DNA from: Mesorhizobium sp. WSM2240
GTDB taxonomy: Bacteria; Pseudomonadota; Alphaproteobacteria; Rhizobiales; Rhizobiaceae
Assembly (NCBI RefSeq): GCF_040438645.1
Contig: NZ_CP159253.1
Coordinates: 3,658,001-3,722,000, forward strand
DNA: 64,000 nt
Direction of reading: 5' to 3'
A model generated the notes under the pieces. That model did not search any database. It was not told where the DNA came from and saw nothing but the letters and a program-made list of their open reading frames with translations. Shown piece by piece: positions 26,303 through 35,349 of the stretch. The number at the start of each line of letters is the position of its first letter. Positions within the stretch are counted from its first letter, which is position 1. The translations under genes were made by a program, and so were the position numbers.

Positions 26303-27216
26303 ACAAGCCTGTCTTCCGCGACAGCGAGAGCGATCTGTCGTTCCGAGCCGGGCGGTTTGCCGGTAAAACTCTGATTTACGCGTTGCTGCTCGCCTGGGCG
26401 GTCGTGTGCCTGTTCCCGATATACTGGACCGTGACGACCAGCTTCAAGACGGCGCCGAACGTCATGCAGGGTGCACTGGTACCCTGGGTCGACTACACGC
26501 CGGCTTGGCTCGGCTGGCGGTCGCTCGGGCTTTCACCCGAGACGATCGGCGTCGAAAGTACCGTTCGCAACGAGTTCATGAAACGCTTCCTCAACTCGAC
26601 GATCGCGGCGCTGTCTTCATCGACGATCGCTGTGATCCTCGGCTCCCTAGCCGCCTACGGCCTGTCCCGTTTCTCTTACCGCTTCCTCTTTATGAGGAAC
26701 CCGGACATTTCCTTCTTCTTTCTCTCGCAACTCATTCTGCCGCCGGTGGTGCTGGCCCTGCCGTTCCTCGTGCTCTACAGGGAACTCGCCCTCCTCGACA
26801 CGCGGATCGGGCTCGTTCTCCTTTACGCGCTAACTGTGATGCCGATCGTGATCTGGATCATGCGCGACCAGTTCGAATCGATCCCGACCGAGCTCGAAGA
26901 GGCCGCCCTGGTCGATGGCCTGTCCATATGGGGCGCGTTCTTCCAGATAATCCTGCCGATCGCGCTGCCCGGCATGGTAGCGGCCTTCATCCTGAGCCTT
27001 GTGCTGACCTGGAACGAGTATTTCTTCGCCGCGCTGCTCACATCGACTCATGCCAACACGCTGCCGGTCATGGTCGCTTCGCAAACTGGTAGCCAGGGCA
27101 TCAACTGGTGGGCGATGGCCGCACTCTCATTCGCCGCGATCCTGCCCCTCATCATCATCGGCGTGGTGTTGGAGCGTTATCTGATCAAGGGCATGACTGC
27201 CGGGGCGGTGAAGTAG
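26299..27216 (+). CDS. ABC sugar transporter permease, MalG type
   Basis: A 305-residue inner-membrane permease with six hydrophobic segments and the EAA loop LEEAALVDGLSIWGAFFQIILPIALPG near residue 197. The ending GVVLERYLIKGMTAGAVK is typical of MalG-type partners, as is the N-terminal CLFPIYWTVTTSFKT. It is translationally coupled to the MalF-type gene (ATGA). Together they form the channel of the importer. Confidence 0.92.
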   Translation: MNKPVFRDSESDLSFRAGRFAGKTLIYALLLAWAVVCLFPIYWTVTTSFKTAPNVMQGALVPWVDYTPAWLGWRSLGLSPETIGVESTVRNEFMKRFLNSTIAALSSSTIAVILGSLAAYGLSRFSYRFLFMRNPDISFFFLSQLILPPVVLALPFLVLYRELALLDTRIGLVLLYALTVMPIVIWIMRDQFESIPTELEEAALVDGLSIWGAFFQIILPIALPGMVAAFILSLVLTWNEYFFAALLTSTHANTLPVMVASQTGSQGINWWAMAALSFAAILPLIIIGVVLERYLIKGMTAGAVK

Positions 27217-27366
27217 TCGCAACGAATTTCTTCCAGGCTAGCGCCGGAAACTGCAGGGTTCGCCGCAGGTCACTGGCAGTATCTGTCAGGATTATTTTCC
27301 TGAAAGCTATCCCCACCCTTGCCGACCGGAGCGATAATTTCGCCGCATGTGTGGAAGGAGGCGGCG

Positions 27367-28086
27367 ATGGACTGGAATGCGGCGATCGAGAAGAATCGCG
27401 AGGCGCTGAAGCGCATTCTTGCCACGCTTGTCGCGATGGCTGCCCTGGCCGGCGGCGCCACCCTGCCGCGCCATCTCCACCGCGCCGTGCTCAGGCTGCT
27501 GCGTCCGGCCGAAGCCGCAGCGCGGCGGCTGATCATTGTGACGGCGCGCGGCCTCGTGGTGGCATTGCCGCAGGCGCGCCCGCGCAAGCCGAAGCTCAAG
27601 TCCCTGACCTGGCGCGACGCAGGCCGCGCCGGCGTCCCGGCGCCGTCGGAAAACCTTGCCCCACGCGCCCTGCCGCTGCCCCTGCTCGATCCGCTGCCGC
27701 GGTGGGGCCGCCGCGCGAGGCCGGCGGCCAGCGGCGTGCCGCGCATCTCGGTTCCCGGCTTCACCAGGCTCTTCCGCGTCCGCCCCCAGTCGCCCGACGA
27801 TCCGATCGACGCGACGCGGCTGGCCTCGCGCCTGGAGGCGCTGGCCTCGGCGCTCGACGACCTGCCGGGCCAGGCCCGGCGCTTCGCCCGCTGGCGGGCA
27901 CGCCGCGACGCAGCGGGCGCGCAAGCCCGGCAAGGTCGCCATGCAGGCCGGGCCCGCCGCCTGTGGCCGTTGCGCCCCGGGCGCCCGCCAGGTGGCCGCC
28001 GCAGGCCCGTTCATGAGGTCCACGAGGTTCTGAACGTCGTGCACGGGCTTGCCTTCTGGGCACTGCAGTCAACCGACACGTCCTAA
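27367..28086 (+). CDS. Arg/Pro-rich hypothetical protein
   Basis: A 239-residue protein of unknown function. The ATG at 27367 has GGAGG 6 bases upstream (GGAAGGAGGCGGCG). An N-terminal amphipathic/hydrophobic helix (EALKRILATLVAMAALAGGATLP) precedes a very Arg-, Ala- and Pro-rich body with no recognised domain; a short island is VPRISVPGFTRLFRV. Composition is more extreme than that of its neighbours. It is convergent with the FGGY kinase gene and is probably not part of the transporter operon, being 150 bp downstream. Confidence 0.55.
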   Translation: MDWNAAIEKNREALKRILATLVAMAALAGGATLPRHLHRAVLRLLRPAEAAARRLIIVTARGLVVALPQARPRKPKLKSLTWRDAGRAGVPAPSENLAPRALPLPLLDPLPRWGRRARPAASGVPRISVPGFTRLFRVRPQSPDDPIDATRLASRLEALASALDDLPGQARRFARWRARRDAAGAQARQGRHAGRARRLWPLRPGRPPGGRRRPVHEVHEVLNVVHGLAFWALQSTDTS

Positions 28087-28148
28087 AGGGCTTTGCTGGA
28101 TGCGAAAAGCGTTGGACGTACGGACGACCTGGAATCATCGGTTCCGTA

Positions 28149-29642
28149 TCATGTCAGCTCGGCCATCAGGTCCCTGTTGCGTGCGTAGAGTTCCTTGAAT
28201 ATGCGGTATTGGCGGTCATAGATCCCGCGGTGCCTGGGCTGCGGAACAATTCGCCTTTCCTCCGGATTCCAGCCGAGAATATCCCTTTTCCTGACGTCGC
28301 CGACGCCGAGGGCCGCGAGGAACGCGTCGCCGTAGCTCGCGCCGATCGTCTTGCGGCGAACCGTCTGGGCCATGGCTGAAATGTCGGACACCGCCTGCGA
28401 CCAGACGCGGTTCTTCGTGCCGCCGCCGACCGCAAGCAGCGAGCGCGGCATGTGGCCGATATCGCGATACGTCTCGATGATGTGATTGGTCCCGCAGGCG
28501 ATGCCTTCGAGCAAAGCTCGATACAAGTCGCCGCGGCTGTGAGTGAGATTGAGGCCGAAGATCGTTCCCTTGGCGTCGGGGTCATGGATCGGCGTCCGTT
28601 CCCCCGAAAAATAGGGCAGCATGACAAGGCCATTCGCGCCGGGCGGCGAGGCTTCCGCCTCCCGGGCCAGCTTTGCAAAGGCCTCGTCGGGGGCGAGGTC
28701 GCGTGCAGCCTGATCGCGAAACCAATGCGTCAGCGTGCCGCTGGTCGCCAGTCCCGCCATCGAAGCGTGCTCGCCAGGAAAGAGCCATGGCGCATACCAC
28801 AGCCTTGCATCCTCGATACGGTCCTTCGACAGCATGATCGTAAAGATGGTGGAACCGTACATCACCATCATGTCGCCTGTCCGCACGACCCCGACGCTCA
28901 GCGCCTCGGCAGCCGCGTCGATGGTGCCTGCGATCACGGGCGTCCCCTTGGCGAGCCCGGTGGCGCGCGCCGCCCTCGCGGTTACGTGGCCGGCTATGCC
29001 CGTCGTCCACATGATTTTCGGCAGACGCTCCGTTTCGATGATGCCGGGCGCGAGTTCGGTGCTCCAGCCCTGCTGGTCGATAAGATAGAGCGGCGAGAAA
29101 TTGGCGGCCGAATAGTGGTCGATGACGCATTGGCCAGTCAGCTTCTGGACCAGATACGTGGTGGAGGTGACGATCTTCGCCGCCTTCCGGAAGATCTCCG
29201 GCCGGTTCTTCTTCAGCCACAGGATCTTCGGTCCGACCGATTGCGAGGTCAGCGCGTTGCCGCAGCGGTTGAGTATGCGCTCGGCACCGATCGTTGCGTC
29301 GAGTTCCTCGATCTCCTTTGCCGCGCGTGTGTCGACGCCGTAGAGCGCCGCATTCGACAGCGCCTCACCATCCTCGTCCACCGGCAGCATACATGGTCCG
29401 ATGGCGCTCGCCCCGACAGCGCGAATGGAATTTGGAGCGATCCCGCTGTCGGCGAGCATCTTCTTGCAGATGAAGGTGAAGTCGCCCCACCAATCCTGCT
29501 TTGGCCGATGCTCCGCCCAGCCGGGCTGCGGCACCAGCATCTTGTGCGGCTTCGACGCGCTGGCGACGACGCGGCCCGATGTGTCGACGATGACGCCTTT
29601 CGATTCGAAGGTCCCGATGTCGATGCCGAGATAATGGTTCAT
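28149..29642 (-). CDS. FGGY-family carbohydrate kinase
   Basis: A 497-residue kinase. N-terminal LGIDIGTFESKGVIVD is the phosphate-1 loop; VIAGTIDAAAEALSVGVV and LAVGGGTKNRVWSQAVSDI are the phosphate-2 and adenosine motifs of the FGGY family. GSTIFTIML lies between. Members phosphorylate xylulose, ribulose, gluconate, glycerol and similar substrates; this one is closest in feel to xylulokinase-like proteins but the substrate is open. Its start overlaps the M42 gene stop (ATGA), so it is the third gene of a coupled btpA-M42-kinase operon. Confidence 0.88.
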   Translation of the reverse strand: MNHYLGIDIGTFESKGVIVDTSGRVVASASKPHKMLVPQPGWAEHRPKQDWWGDFTFICKKMLADSGIAPNSIRAVGASAIGPCMLPVDEDGEALSNAALYGVDTRAAKEIEELDATIGAERILNRCGNALTSQSVGPKILWLKKNRPEIFRKAAKIVTSTTYLVQKLTGQCVIDHYSAANFSPLYLIDQQGWSTELAPGIIETERLPKIMWTTGIAGHVTARAARATGLAKGTPVIAGTIDAAAEALSVGVVRTGDMMVMYGSTIFTIMLSKDRIEDARLWYAPWLFPGEHASMAGLATSGTLTHWFRDQAARDLAPDEAFAKLAREAEASPPGANGLVMLPYFSGERTPIHDPDAKGTIFGLNLTHSRGDLYRALLEGIACGTNHIIETYRDIGHMPRSLLAVGGGTKNRVWSQAVSDISAMAQTVRRKTIGASYGDAFLAALGVGDVRKRDILGWNPEERRIVPQPRHRGIYDRQYRIFKELYARNRDLMAELT

Positions 29643-30766
29643 TCGTAGTCGTCGCGGGCGAGGCTGAAGCCGCTATCGATCGATGCGATCCCTTCGACCA
29701 GCAGCGTCGTCAGGCGTCCCAAATCTCCGAGATCGCAGACTTCGAGCGAGGAATGCGAGTAGCGCATCGGAAAGCCGAGATCGATGGAGGCGACTCCCTG
29801 GCCGACGAGCTGCACATAGGACGAATCCGTCAGCGCGCCGGTGTGCGCGCTTCGTTGCAGCGGGATATTGATACGCCGGCTTGCGCCGTCGAACAGCGAC
29901 ACCAGCGCCGGATGCGGGATCGTGCCGTTGAGCGTTCCGCGGCCGTGGAATGAATAAAGACTCATCGCCGGCCCGCCACCCAGTCTTACGTCCCCGCGAT
30001 AGGCCATGTCCGGCGTATCGGTGGCCAGCAGCAAGTCGATTTGGATGGCGATGTCCGGCTGCAGCGCCTGCGCCGCCGTCAGCGCTCCGCGCAGGTTGAA
30101 CTCCTCCTGCACTGAAAAAACGAAATGCACCGTCGGCCGTTTCGGCCGCGCCATAAGCTGTCCTGCGACTTCGACGATGACCGCGCAGCCGGCACGGTCG
30201 TCGATGGACGTGCCGGCGATGCGGTCTTGTGAGAGTTCGACGCAGTGCGGTCGATAGACGACCGGGGAACCTATGTCGATACCGGCGGCGAGGACCTCGT
30301 CCCTACTGGCAAAGCCGGCATCAATGTAGAGATCCTGGTATGGTACGACCTTGTATTTCTCATCGGGCGTGGTCGCGTGGTGGCTCTTGTTGGCGATGAC
30401 ACCCGGCCTGTCGCGCCCTTCGCTGACACATATCAGCACTTCCTGTGAGGGCAACGCGCGCTCGGGGACCCCGCCAAGCCGCTCGACCCGGATAAAGCCG
30501 TCAGCCTCGATCTTGCGGACGACAAAGCCAAGCTGATCCATGTGTGTGAACAGCATGACTGACGGCGCGCCGTGGTCACCGTCGAGCGTTGCGATCAAAT
30601 TTCCCAGTCGGTCGGTTCGCGTCGACAGGCCGAGGGTTTTTAGCAAGCCGGCGATATGGCGGCGCACCCTCCCTTCATGGCCGGATAGGCCGGGGATAAG
30701 CATCAGGTCGCAAAGAAGCGCCCTCAGGCGCGCCTCAACCTCGCCGGAACGTTGGTCCGCCTTCAT
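29639..30766 (-). CDS. M42-family metallopeptidase-like protein (SgcX-like)
   Basis: A 375-residue protein with the M42 di-zinc layout: TLDGDHGAPSVMLFTHMDQLGF (first His-x-Asp), GTSIDDRAGCAVIVEVA (bridging Asp region), SVQEEFNLRGA (catalytic Glu pair), ATDTPD and MRYSHSSLEVCDLGDL (last His). Members are aminopeptidases or deblocking enzymes, but the E. coli SgcX protein in the sgc sugar operon belongs here. The coupling to BtpA/SgcQ and a sugar kinase suggests a role on a sugar-derived amide or glycoside rather than peptides. That is inference. Confidence 0.85.
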   Translation of the reverse strand: MKADQRSGEVEARLRALLCDLMLIPGLSGHEGRVRRHIAGLLKTLGLSTRTDRLGNLIATLDGDHGAPSVMLFTHMDQLGFVVRKIEADGFIRVERLGGVPERALPSQEVLICVSEGRDRPGVIANKSHHATTPDEKYKVVPYQDLYIDAGFASRDEVLAAGIDIGSPVVYRPHCVELSQDRIAGTSIDDRAGCAVIVEVAGQLMARPKRPTVHFVFSVQEEFNLRGALTAAQALQPDIAIQIDLLLATDTPDMAYRGDVRLGGGPAMSLYSFHGRGTLNGTIPHPALVSLFDGASRRINIPLQRSAHTGALTDSSYVQLVGQGVASIDLGFPMRYSHSSLEVCDLGDLGRLTTLLVEGIASIDSGFSLARDDYE

Positions 30767-31575
30767 GCGCCGCGAGCCGCGCGCGCCAGGCGCATGAATT
30801 CGGCCGCGCGGTCCGGATCGACCGGGTTCCAGGTGTTGCCGTCGACCTTGAGTGAAGAGCCGACGATGCAGCCGTCGGCAATCTTCAGGACATCGGCAAC
30901 GGTCGCGTGCTTGACGCCGGTGTTGGCGAGGACCGGCGTTTCCGGCAGCACCTTCTTCACAGCCTCGAGATCGCTCAGCGCCGCAGCTTCGCCCGTGATC
31001 TGGCCCGAGACAAGTATCGCGTCCGGAATGCTCGAAAACACAGCGCTGCGCGCACGGTCGGGCAGGCTGCGCCGGTCAAGCGAATGGGCGAATTCGGCCG
31101 ATACGTTGTAAAGCAATGCAAGATCCTGCCTGTGCAGCCTGTCGCGATACCGCATCGCCTTGCCGGCATCCGGGGTCCACGGTCCCATGTCGGAGGCATA
31201 GGTGCCGGTGAATATCTCGCGCACGAAGGCGGCTCCGGTCGCCGCCGCAAGCGCAATGGAAGACATGGGGTCCCACAGCACATTCACGCCGAAGGGAACG
31301 TCTATCCTGTCGCGCACCCGGCCGATGGCGTAGGCCATGGTCGCGGTCGAAGCGGCATCGACCTCGAACTCGTACGGCCGGTCGTTCTCGTTACCGAACA
31401 TGATCGCATCGAAGCCGGCTTTTTGCAGGGCTTCTATGTCCTTGCCGATGCCCTCGATAAGACCGTCGACCCCACGCTCGGTGTCGTACAGCGGTGATCC
31501 AGGCAGTGCGCCGAAATGCACCATGCCTATCACTGGCTTGCCCGCGCCGAAAACCTGCCTGAACTTTTGCGTCAC
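30763..31575 (-). CDS. BtpA/SgcQ-family TIM-barrel protein
   Basis: A 270-residue protein starting with GTG at 31575, supported by GGGGAGGG just upstream; the open frame extends 73 codons further but overlaps the divergent gene region and lacks family similarity. The sequence KPVIGMVHFGALPGSPLYD, GFDAIMFGNENDRPY and TGVKHATVADVLKIADGCIVGSSLK matches BtpA/SgcQ, predicted TIM barrels with a nucleoside or sugar-phosphate role. It is the first gene of the coupled operon and overlaps the M42 gene by 4 bases. Confidence 0.87.
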   Translation of the reverse strand: MTQKFRQVFGAGKPVIGMVHFGALPGSPLYDTERGVDGLIEGIGKDIEALQKAGFDAIMFGNENDRPYEFEVDAASTATMAYAIGRVRDRIDVPFGVNVLWDPMSSIALAAATGAAFVREIFTGTYASDMGPWTPDAGKAMRYRDRLHRQDLALLYNVSAEFAHSLDRRSLPDRARSAVFSSIPDAILVSGQITGEAAALSDLEAVKKVLPETPVLANTGVKHATVADVLKIADGCIVGSSLKVDGNTWNPVDPDRAAEFMRLARAARGA

Positions 31576-31667
31576 TGGCCCTCCCCATGTGCTTTCATTG
31601 ATGCTAGCAACCGCTGGAATCCATGTCCAATGGTTCGCAACTTCCACTAACCCAGATAGGGAATGCA

Positions 31668-32979
31668 ATGAGCGCGTCTGGCATTTTCGCTCGAATAGTC
31701 GCGCTGATCGGCGCCGTAGCGATACTTTTGCGGCACCGGGGCGACGGTTCGCAAGAGCAGGCCTTTGGCAGCGCGCCAACGATCCCGGCAGCAAGGCCTC
31801 AGGGTATCCCGACCCTTAAGATGCCGACGGCAAAAGGATGGACTGCCGGGCAGACGCCGGTCGCGGCGGCGGGGCTCCAGGTGAACGCCTTCGCAGCCGG
31901 ACTGAAGCATCCGCGCTGGATTCATGTCTTGCCGAACGGCGACGTGCTGACGGCGGAGGCGCTGAGCGTGCCGGGAGGAATCAAATCTGCTTTCGACTAC
32001 GCCATGTTCAGCACGATGAAACGCGCCGCGGCGGTGGGGGATAGCCCGAACCGTATCACGCTGCTGCGTGACTCTGATGGCGATGGAGTGGCCGAAACCC
32101 GCGACGTGTTCCTCGATGGACTGAATCAGCCGTTCGGCATGACGCTGCTGGGTGATACATTCTATGTCGGCAACACCGATGGCGTGATGGCTTTCCCCCA
32201 CGCGAACGGAGATACCCGCATCAGCGAGGGGGGACGGAAGCTGGTGGACCTGAAGCCGGGCGGGCATTGGACGCGAAGCCTGCTTGCAAGTCCCGACGGG
32301 CGGAAGCTCTATATCGGCGTCGGCTCGCTCAGCAATATCGGCGACAGCGGCATGGCCGTTGAGGAAGGCCGCGCGGCCATCCACGAACTCGACCTCGAGA
32401 GCGGCAGGAGCCGCATCTTCGCCTCCGGCCTGCGCAACCCTGTCGGCATGGCGTGGGAGCCGACGGCGGGGGCTCTCTGGACTGTGGTCAATGAGCGCGA
32501 CGGGTTGGGCGACGAAACGCCTCCTGATTATCTGACTTCGGTGCGCGACGGCGGCTTCTACGGCTGGCCCTATTGCTATTGGAACAGGATCGTCGACGAC
32601 CGGGTGCCGCAGGACCCGGCCATGGTCGCAAAGGCCATCACACCGGATTTCGCCCTCGGCGGCCACACCGCGTCGCTCGGCCTCTGCTGGCTTCCCGCCG
32701 GCACGCTGCCAGGCTTTCCGGACGGCATGGTCATCGGACAGCATGGTTCCTGGAATCGCAGCAAACTGAGCGGCTACAAGGTCGTCTTCGTGCCCTTCGT
32801 GAATGGACGCCCGTCCGGGCCGCCCCGCGACATTCTGACCGGCTTCCTCTCCCCGGACGAGCGAGCCTCCTACGGACGCCCCTGTGGGCGTTACCATTGG
32901 CCCGGACGGGTCGCTGTTGGTGGCGGACGATGTGGGCGACGTGATCTGGCGCGTGACGGCTGAGCCCGGCGCCACCTGA
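31668..32979 (+). pseudogene. PQQ-type sugar (sorbosone) dehydrogenase, C-terminus frameshifted
   Basis: The intact frame from 31668 encodes a signal-like N-terminus, then a beta-propeller of the soluble glucose/sorbosone dehydrogenase family: LKHPRWIHVLPNGDVLTAE, ITLLRDSDGDGVAETRD, GLNQPFGMTL, GLRNPVGMAWEP, VNERDGLGDETPPDYLTSV, YGWPY and GQHGSWNRSKLSGYKV. At the CCCC run 32879-32882 the frame shifts. Read as CCC it would continue YGRPVGVTIGPDGSLLVADDVGD... to TGA at 32977-32979, the expected family ending. As given, the frame ends in a scrambled tail at 32963. It may be a real pseudogene, a tolerated tail change or a sequencing error. Confidence 0.8.
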
Positions 32980-33098
32980 AGGACCGGAGCGATTCACGTA
33001 GGTCGCTTCAGGCTTGCCATCGTTCGCCTCGTGAGGATCCGAATTCGCGACCTCCAGTCGTCGAGGCAGGCGCTGGCGGCGGTCCCACAACGTTCCAG

Positions 33099-33305
33099 TC
33101 AGCCGCGATCGCCTACGCGCGCGAGGTTTATCTTCCGTTCGTTGATTTTCCGGATCGCGTCCATCACGGTTCGCGAAGTGGACGACGAAACCTTTGGCTG
33201 CCCCTTCAGCACGCGGTGCACCGTTGCGACGCCGACGCTGGCCGCCTCCGCGATTTCCTTGACGGTTCCCAGGCGTTCGAGCCCAATCGCCGGTTCGTAT
33301 GCCAT
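33099..33305 (-). pseudogene. LacI-family regulator, only the DNA-binding domain remains
   Basis: A 68-codon frame beginning near a LacI helix-turn-helix: TVKEIAEAASVGVATVHRVLKG followed by QPKVSSSTSRTVMDAIRKINER. LacI regulators are normally about 330-360 residues; here the effector-binding domain is absent, with a stop soon after the hinge. It neighbours other fragments of a sugar/inositol cluster on the same strand. A free DNA-binding domain could still bind DNA weakly, but decay is more likely. Confidence 0.75.
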
Positions 33306-33354
33306 CTCTATTCTCCTTGGCCGCGATGAGAAACGACAGGGCCGCGCGGCCGCG

Positions 33355-33860
33355 TCAGGTCTTGCGCTTCTTGTGGCGATAGACGTCCACGACCACGGCC
33401 GCGACGATGATCATGCCCTTGACGATCTCCTGGTAGTAGGCGTCGACCCTGAGAAAGGTGAAACCGGAGGTCATGACCCCCAGGATGATCGTGCCTATGA
33501 CCGTGCCGGTGATGCGGCCGACGCCGCCGGCGAGCGACGCACCGCCGATGACGGCCGCCGCGATCGCATCCAGTTCATAGATCACGCCCATGCCTGCCTG
33601 CGCGGTCTGGGCGCGTGCGGCGGTGACAATGCCCGCGAGCCCCGCCAACAGCCCCGCGATCGCATAGACGTAGCGCGTGTAGCGGAGCGCGACATGAAAG
33701 ATCGCCGCGATCGTGAGGAACACCACGACCGGCCAGATGCCCGTGCCGATGAAGGTGAAGTCTTCGGTGAGGCCGGAGACCGGCTGGCCTTTAGTGTACT
33801 ATTTCGAAACACCGCGCGCCGACACCATCATGCCGAGCGTCGCGATGAACGGCGGAATCC
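33355..33860 (-). pseudogene. RbsC-type sugar ABC permease fragment
   Basis: Reading the minus strand from 33860 gives IPPFIATLGMMVSARGVSK, then an in-frame TAG where homologues read LV, then YTKGQPVSGLTEDFTFIGTG. The C-terminal half follows (AGMGVIYELDAIAAAVIGGASLAGG, GFTFLRVDAYYQEIVKGMI). Two further defects are visible. The N-terminal third is missing at the junction near 33860, and an in-frame loss after RYTRY removes about 30 residues normally found before IAGLLAGLAG. The remaining part is a permease of the ribose/rhamnose/inositol import type. Confidence 0.75.
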
Positions 33861-33863
33861 TAG

Positions 33864-34022
33864 GAAGACCGTCTGGACAATGTCGGCCAGATCCGCGCAT
33901 TGCTGAGCGCGGGCTATGCGGGCCCGCTCTCTTTCGAGCCGTTCTCGCCGGCCGTCCATGAATGCAACGACCCCGCACAGGCGCTCGCAGACAGCATCGC
34001 TTTCATTCGAGCCCGGCTGTAA
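33864..34022 (+). pseudogene. C-terminal fragment of sugar-phosphate isomerase/epimerase (TIM barrel)
   Basis: Fifty-two codons in frame to TAA at 34020: DRLDNVGQIRALLSAGYAGP then LSFEPFSPAVHE and a C-terminal FIRARL. This matches the ending of IolE/MocC-like sugar-phosphate isomerase proteins (about 280 residues). The rest is absent; the fragment begins at the same junction (about 33860) where the opposite-strand permease is cut. An inositol-type dehydrogenase gene follows 52 bp later in the same direction, which fits an eroded inositol or rhizopine cluster. Confidence 0.7.
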
Positions 34023-34073
34023 GACGCTCGAACGACACGTTCGACATTGGCCATAGCTGTTATGAGGTGAGGA

Positions 34074-35075
34074 ATGACGATCGGTTTTGCACTGCTGGGC
34101 GCCGGGCGCATCGGCAAGGTTCACGCCAAGGCGGTGGGCTCCAACCCGCAGGCGCGGCTGGTGGCGGTGGCGGACGCTTTCGAAAAAGCCGCCAGCGACC
34201 TCGCCGGAGCCTATGGCGCGGAGGTGCGTTCGATCGACGAGGTCGAAAGGTCGCCGGACGTCGATGCCGTCATCATCTGCACGCCGACCGACACCCATGC
34301 CGATTTAATCGAGCGCTTCGCCAGGGCGGGCAAGGCGATCTTCTGCGAAAAGCCTATCGACCTCGACGTCAAACGGGTCAGGGAATGTCTTTCCGTGGTC
34401 GAGAAGACCGGCGCGACGCTGATGGTCGGCTTCAACCGCCGTTTCGACCCGCATTTCATGGCCGTCCGCCAGGCGATCGATGACGGCGCGATCGGCGATG
34501 TCGAGATGGTGACGATCACCTCGCGCGACCCGGGCGCGCCGCCCTACGACTACATCACCCGCTCCGGCGGCATCTTCCGTGATATGACGATACACGATTT
34601 CGACATGGCGCGGTTCCTGCTGGCCGAGGAGCCGGTGTCGGTATCAGCGCATGCGTCGGTACTCGTCGACGAAAAGATCGGCGAACTCGGCGACTTCGAC
34701 AGTGTCAGCGTCATCCTGTCCACCGCCTCGGGTAAGCAGTGCATCATCTCGAATTCGCGCCGCGCTACCTATGGTTACGACCAGCGCGTCGAGGCGCACG
34801 GCTCGAAAGGAATGATCGCCGCCGAAAACCAGCGCCCCGTGTCGATCGAGATCGCCAATGGGCAGGGCTACACCCGCCCGCCCCTCCACGATTTTTTCAT
34901 GACCCGCTACCTCGACGCCTATGCCAACGAGATCGCAAGTTTCATCGCGACGGTGAATCCCGGGGCGAAGCCTTCGCCTAGCGGCCATGACGGCCTGGTG
35001 GCGCTGATTCTCGCCGACGCTGCGCTGAAATCGGCGAAGCAGGGCACGACGGTCCAGGTCGAGAATCTCGACTGA
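34074..35075 (+). CDS. iolG: Gfo/Idh/MocA oxidoreductase, inositol 2-dehydrogenase-like
   Basis: A 333-residue NAD-linked oxidoreductase. N-terminal ALLGAGRIGKVHAKAV is the Rossmann loop; FCEKPIDLDVKRV carries the conserved EKP; GFNRRFDPHF and MTIHDFDMARFLL (catalytic Asp and His region) match inositol 2-dehydrogenase IolG. It would oxidise myo-inositol or a related polyol. GAGGTGAGG precedes the ATG. It seems intact although the genes around it are fragments, so it may survive as a solo enzyme. Gene symbol is by family resemblance. Confidence 0.85.
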   Translation: MTIGFALLGAGRIGKVHAKAVGSNPQARLVAVADAFEKAASDLAGAYGAEVRSIDEVERSPDVDAVIICTPTDTHADLIERFARAGKAIFCEKPIDLDVKRVRECLSVVEKTGATLMVGFNRRFDPHFMAVRQAIDDGAIGDVEMVTITSRDPGAPPYDYITRSGGIFRDMTIHDFDMARFLLAEEPVSVSAHASVLVDEKIGELGDFDSVSVILSTASGKQCIISNSRRATYGYDQRVEAHGSKGMIAAENQRPVSIEIANGQGYTRPPLHDFFMTRYLDAYANEIASFIATVNPGAKPSPSGHDGLVALILADAALKSAKQGTTVQVENLD

Positions 35076-35349
35076 AGCAAGCGACGTTGCGGTTGCACCA
35101 GGCGCGCCTCGATCGACTTCATCATTCCGATCGGCCGCTTGCTCGGCTACCGGACCACAGCGACGACAGCCATGCCGGTGGCAAAGAAACAGGACCTCGC
35201 CGGGAGAAAGCGGGGCATTGCAGTCATGACCTGCCCCATCGAGTCGGCTCGGGCGCGCCGGACGATTACGATGGCCTCGGAGAAACGTCGTTGCGTTGTT
35301 GGCGGGCTTGGGGTTTGTTCGCCGACATCGGCCAACCTGACATTTTTGC

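Noticed and set aside
28452..29648. Plus-strand frame antisense to the FGGY kinase
   Set aside because: Shadow frame; the kinase motifs lie on the minus strand.
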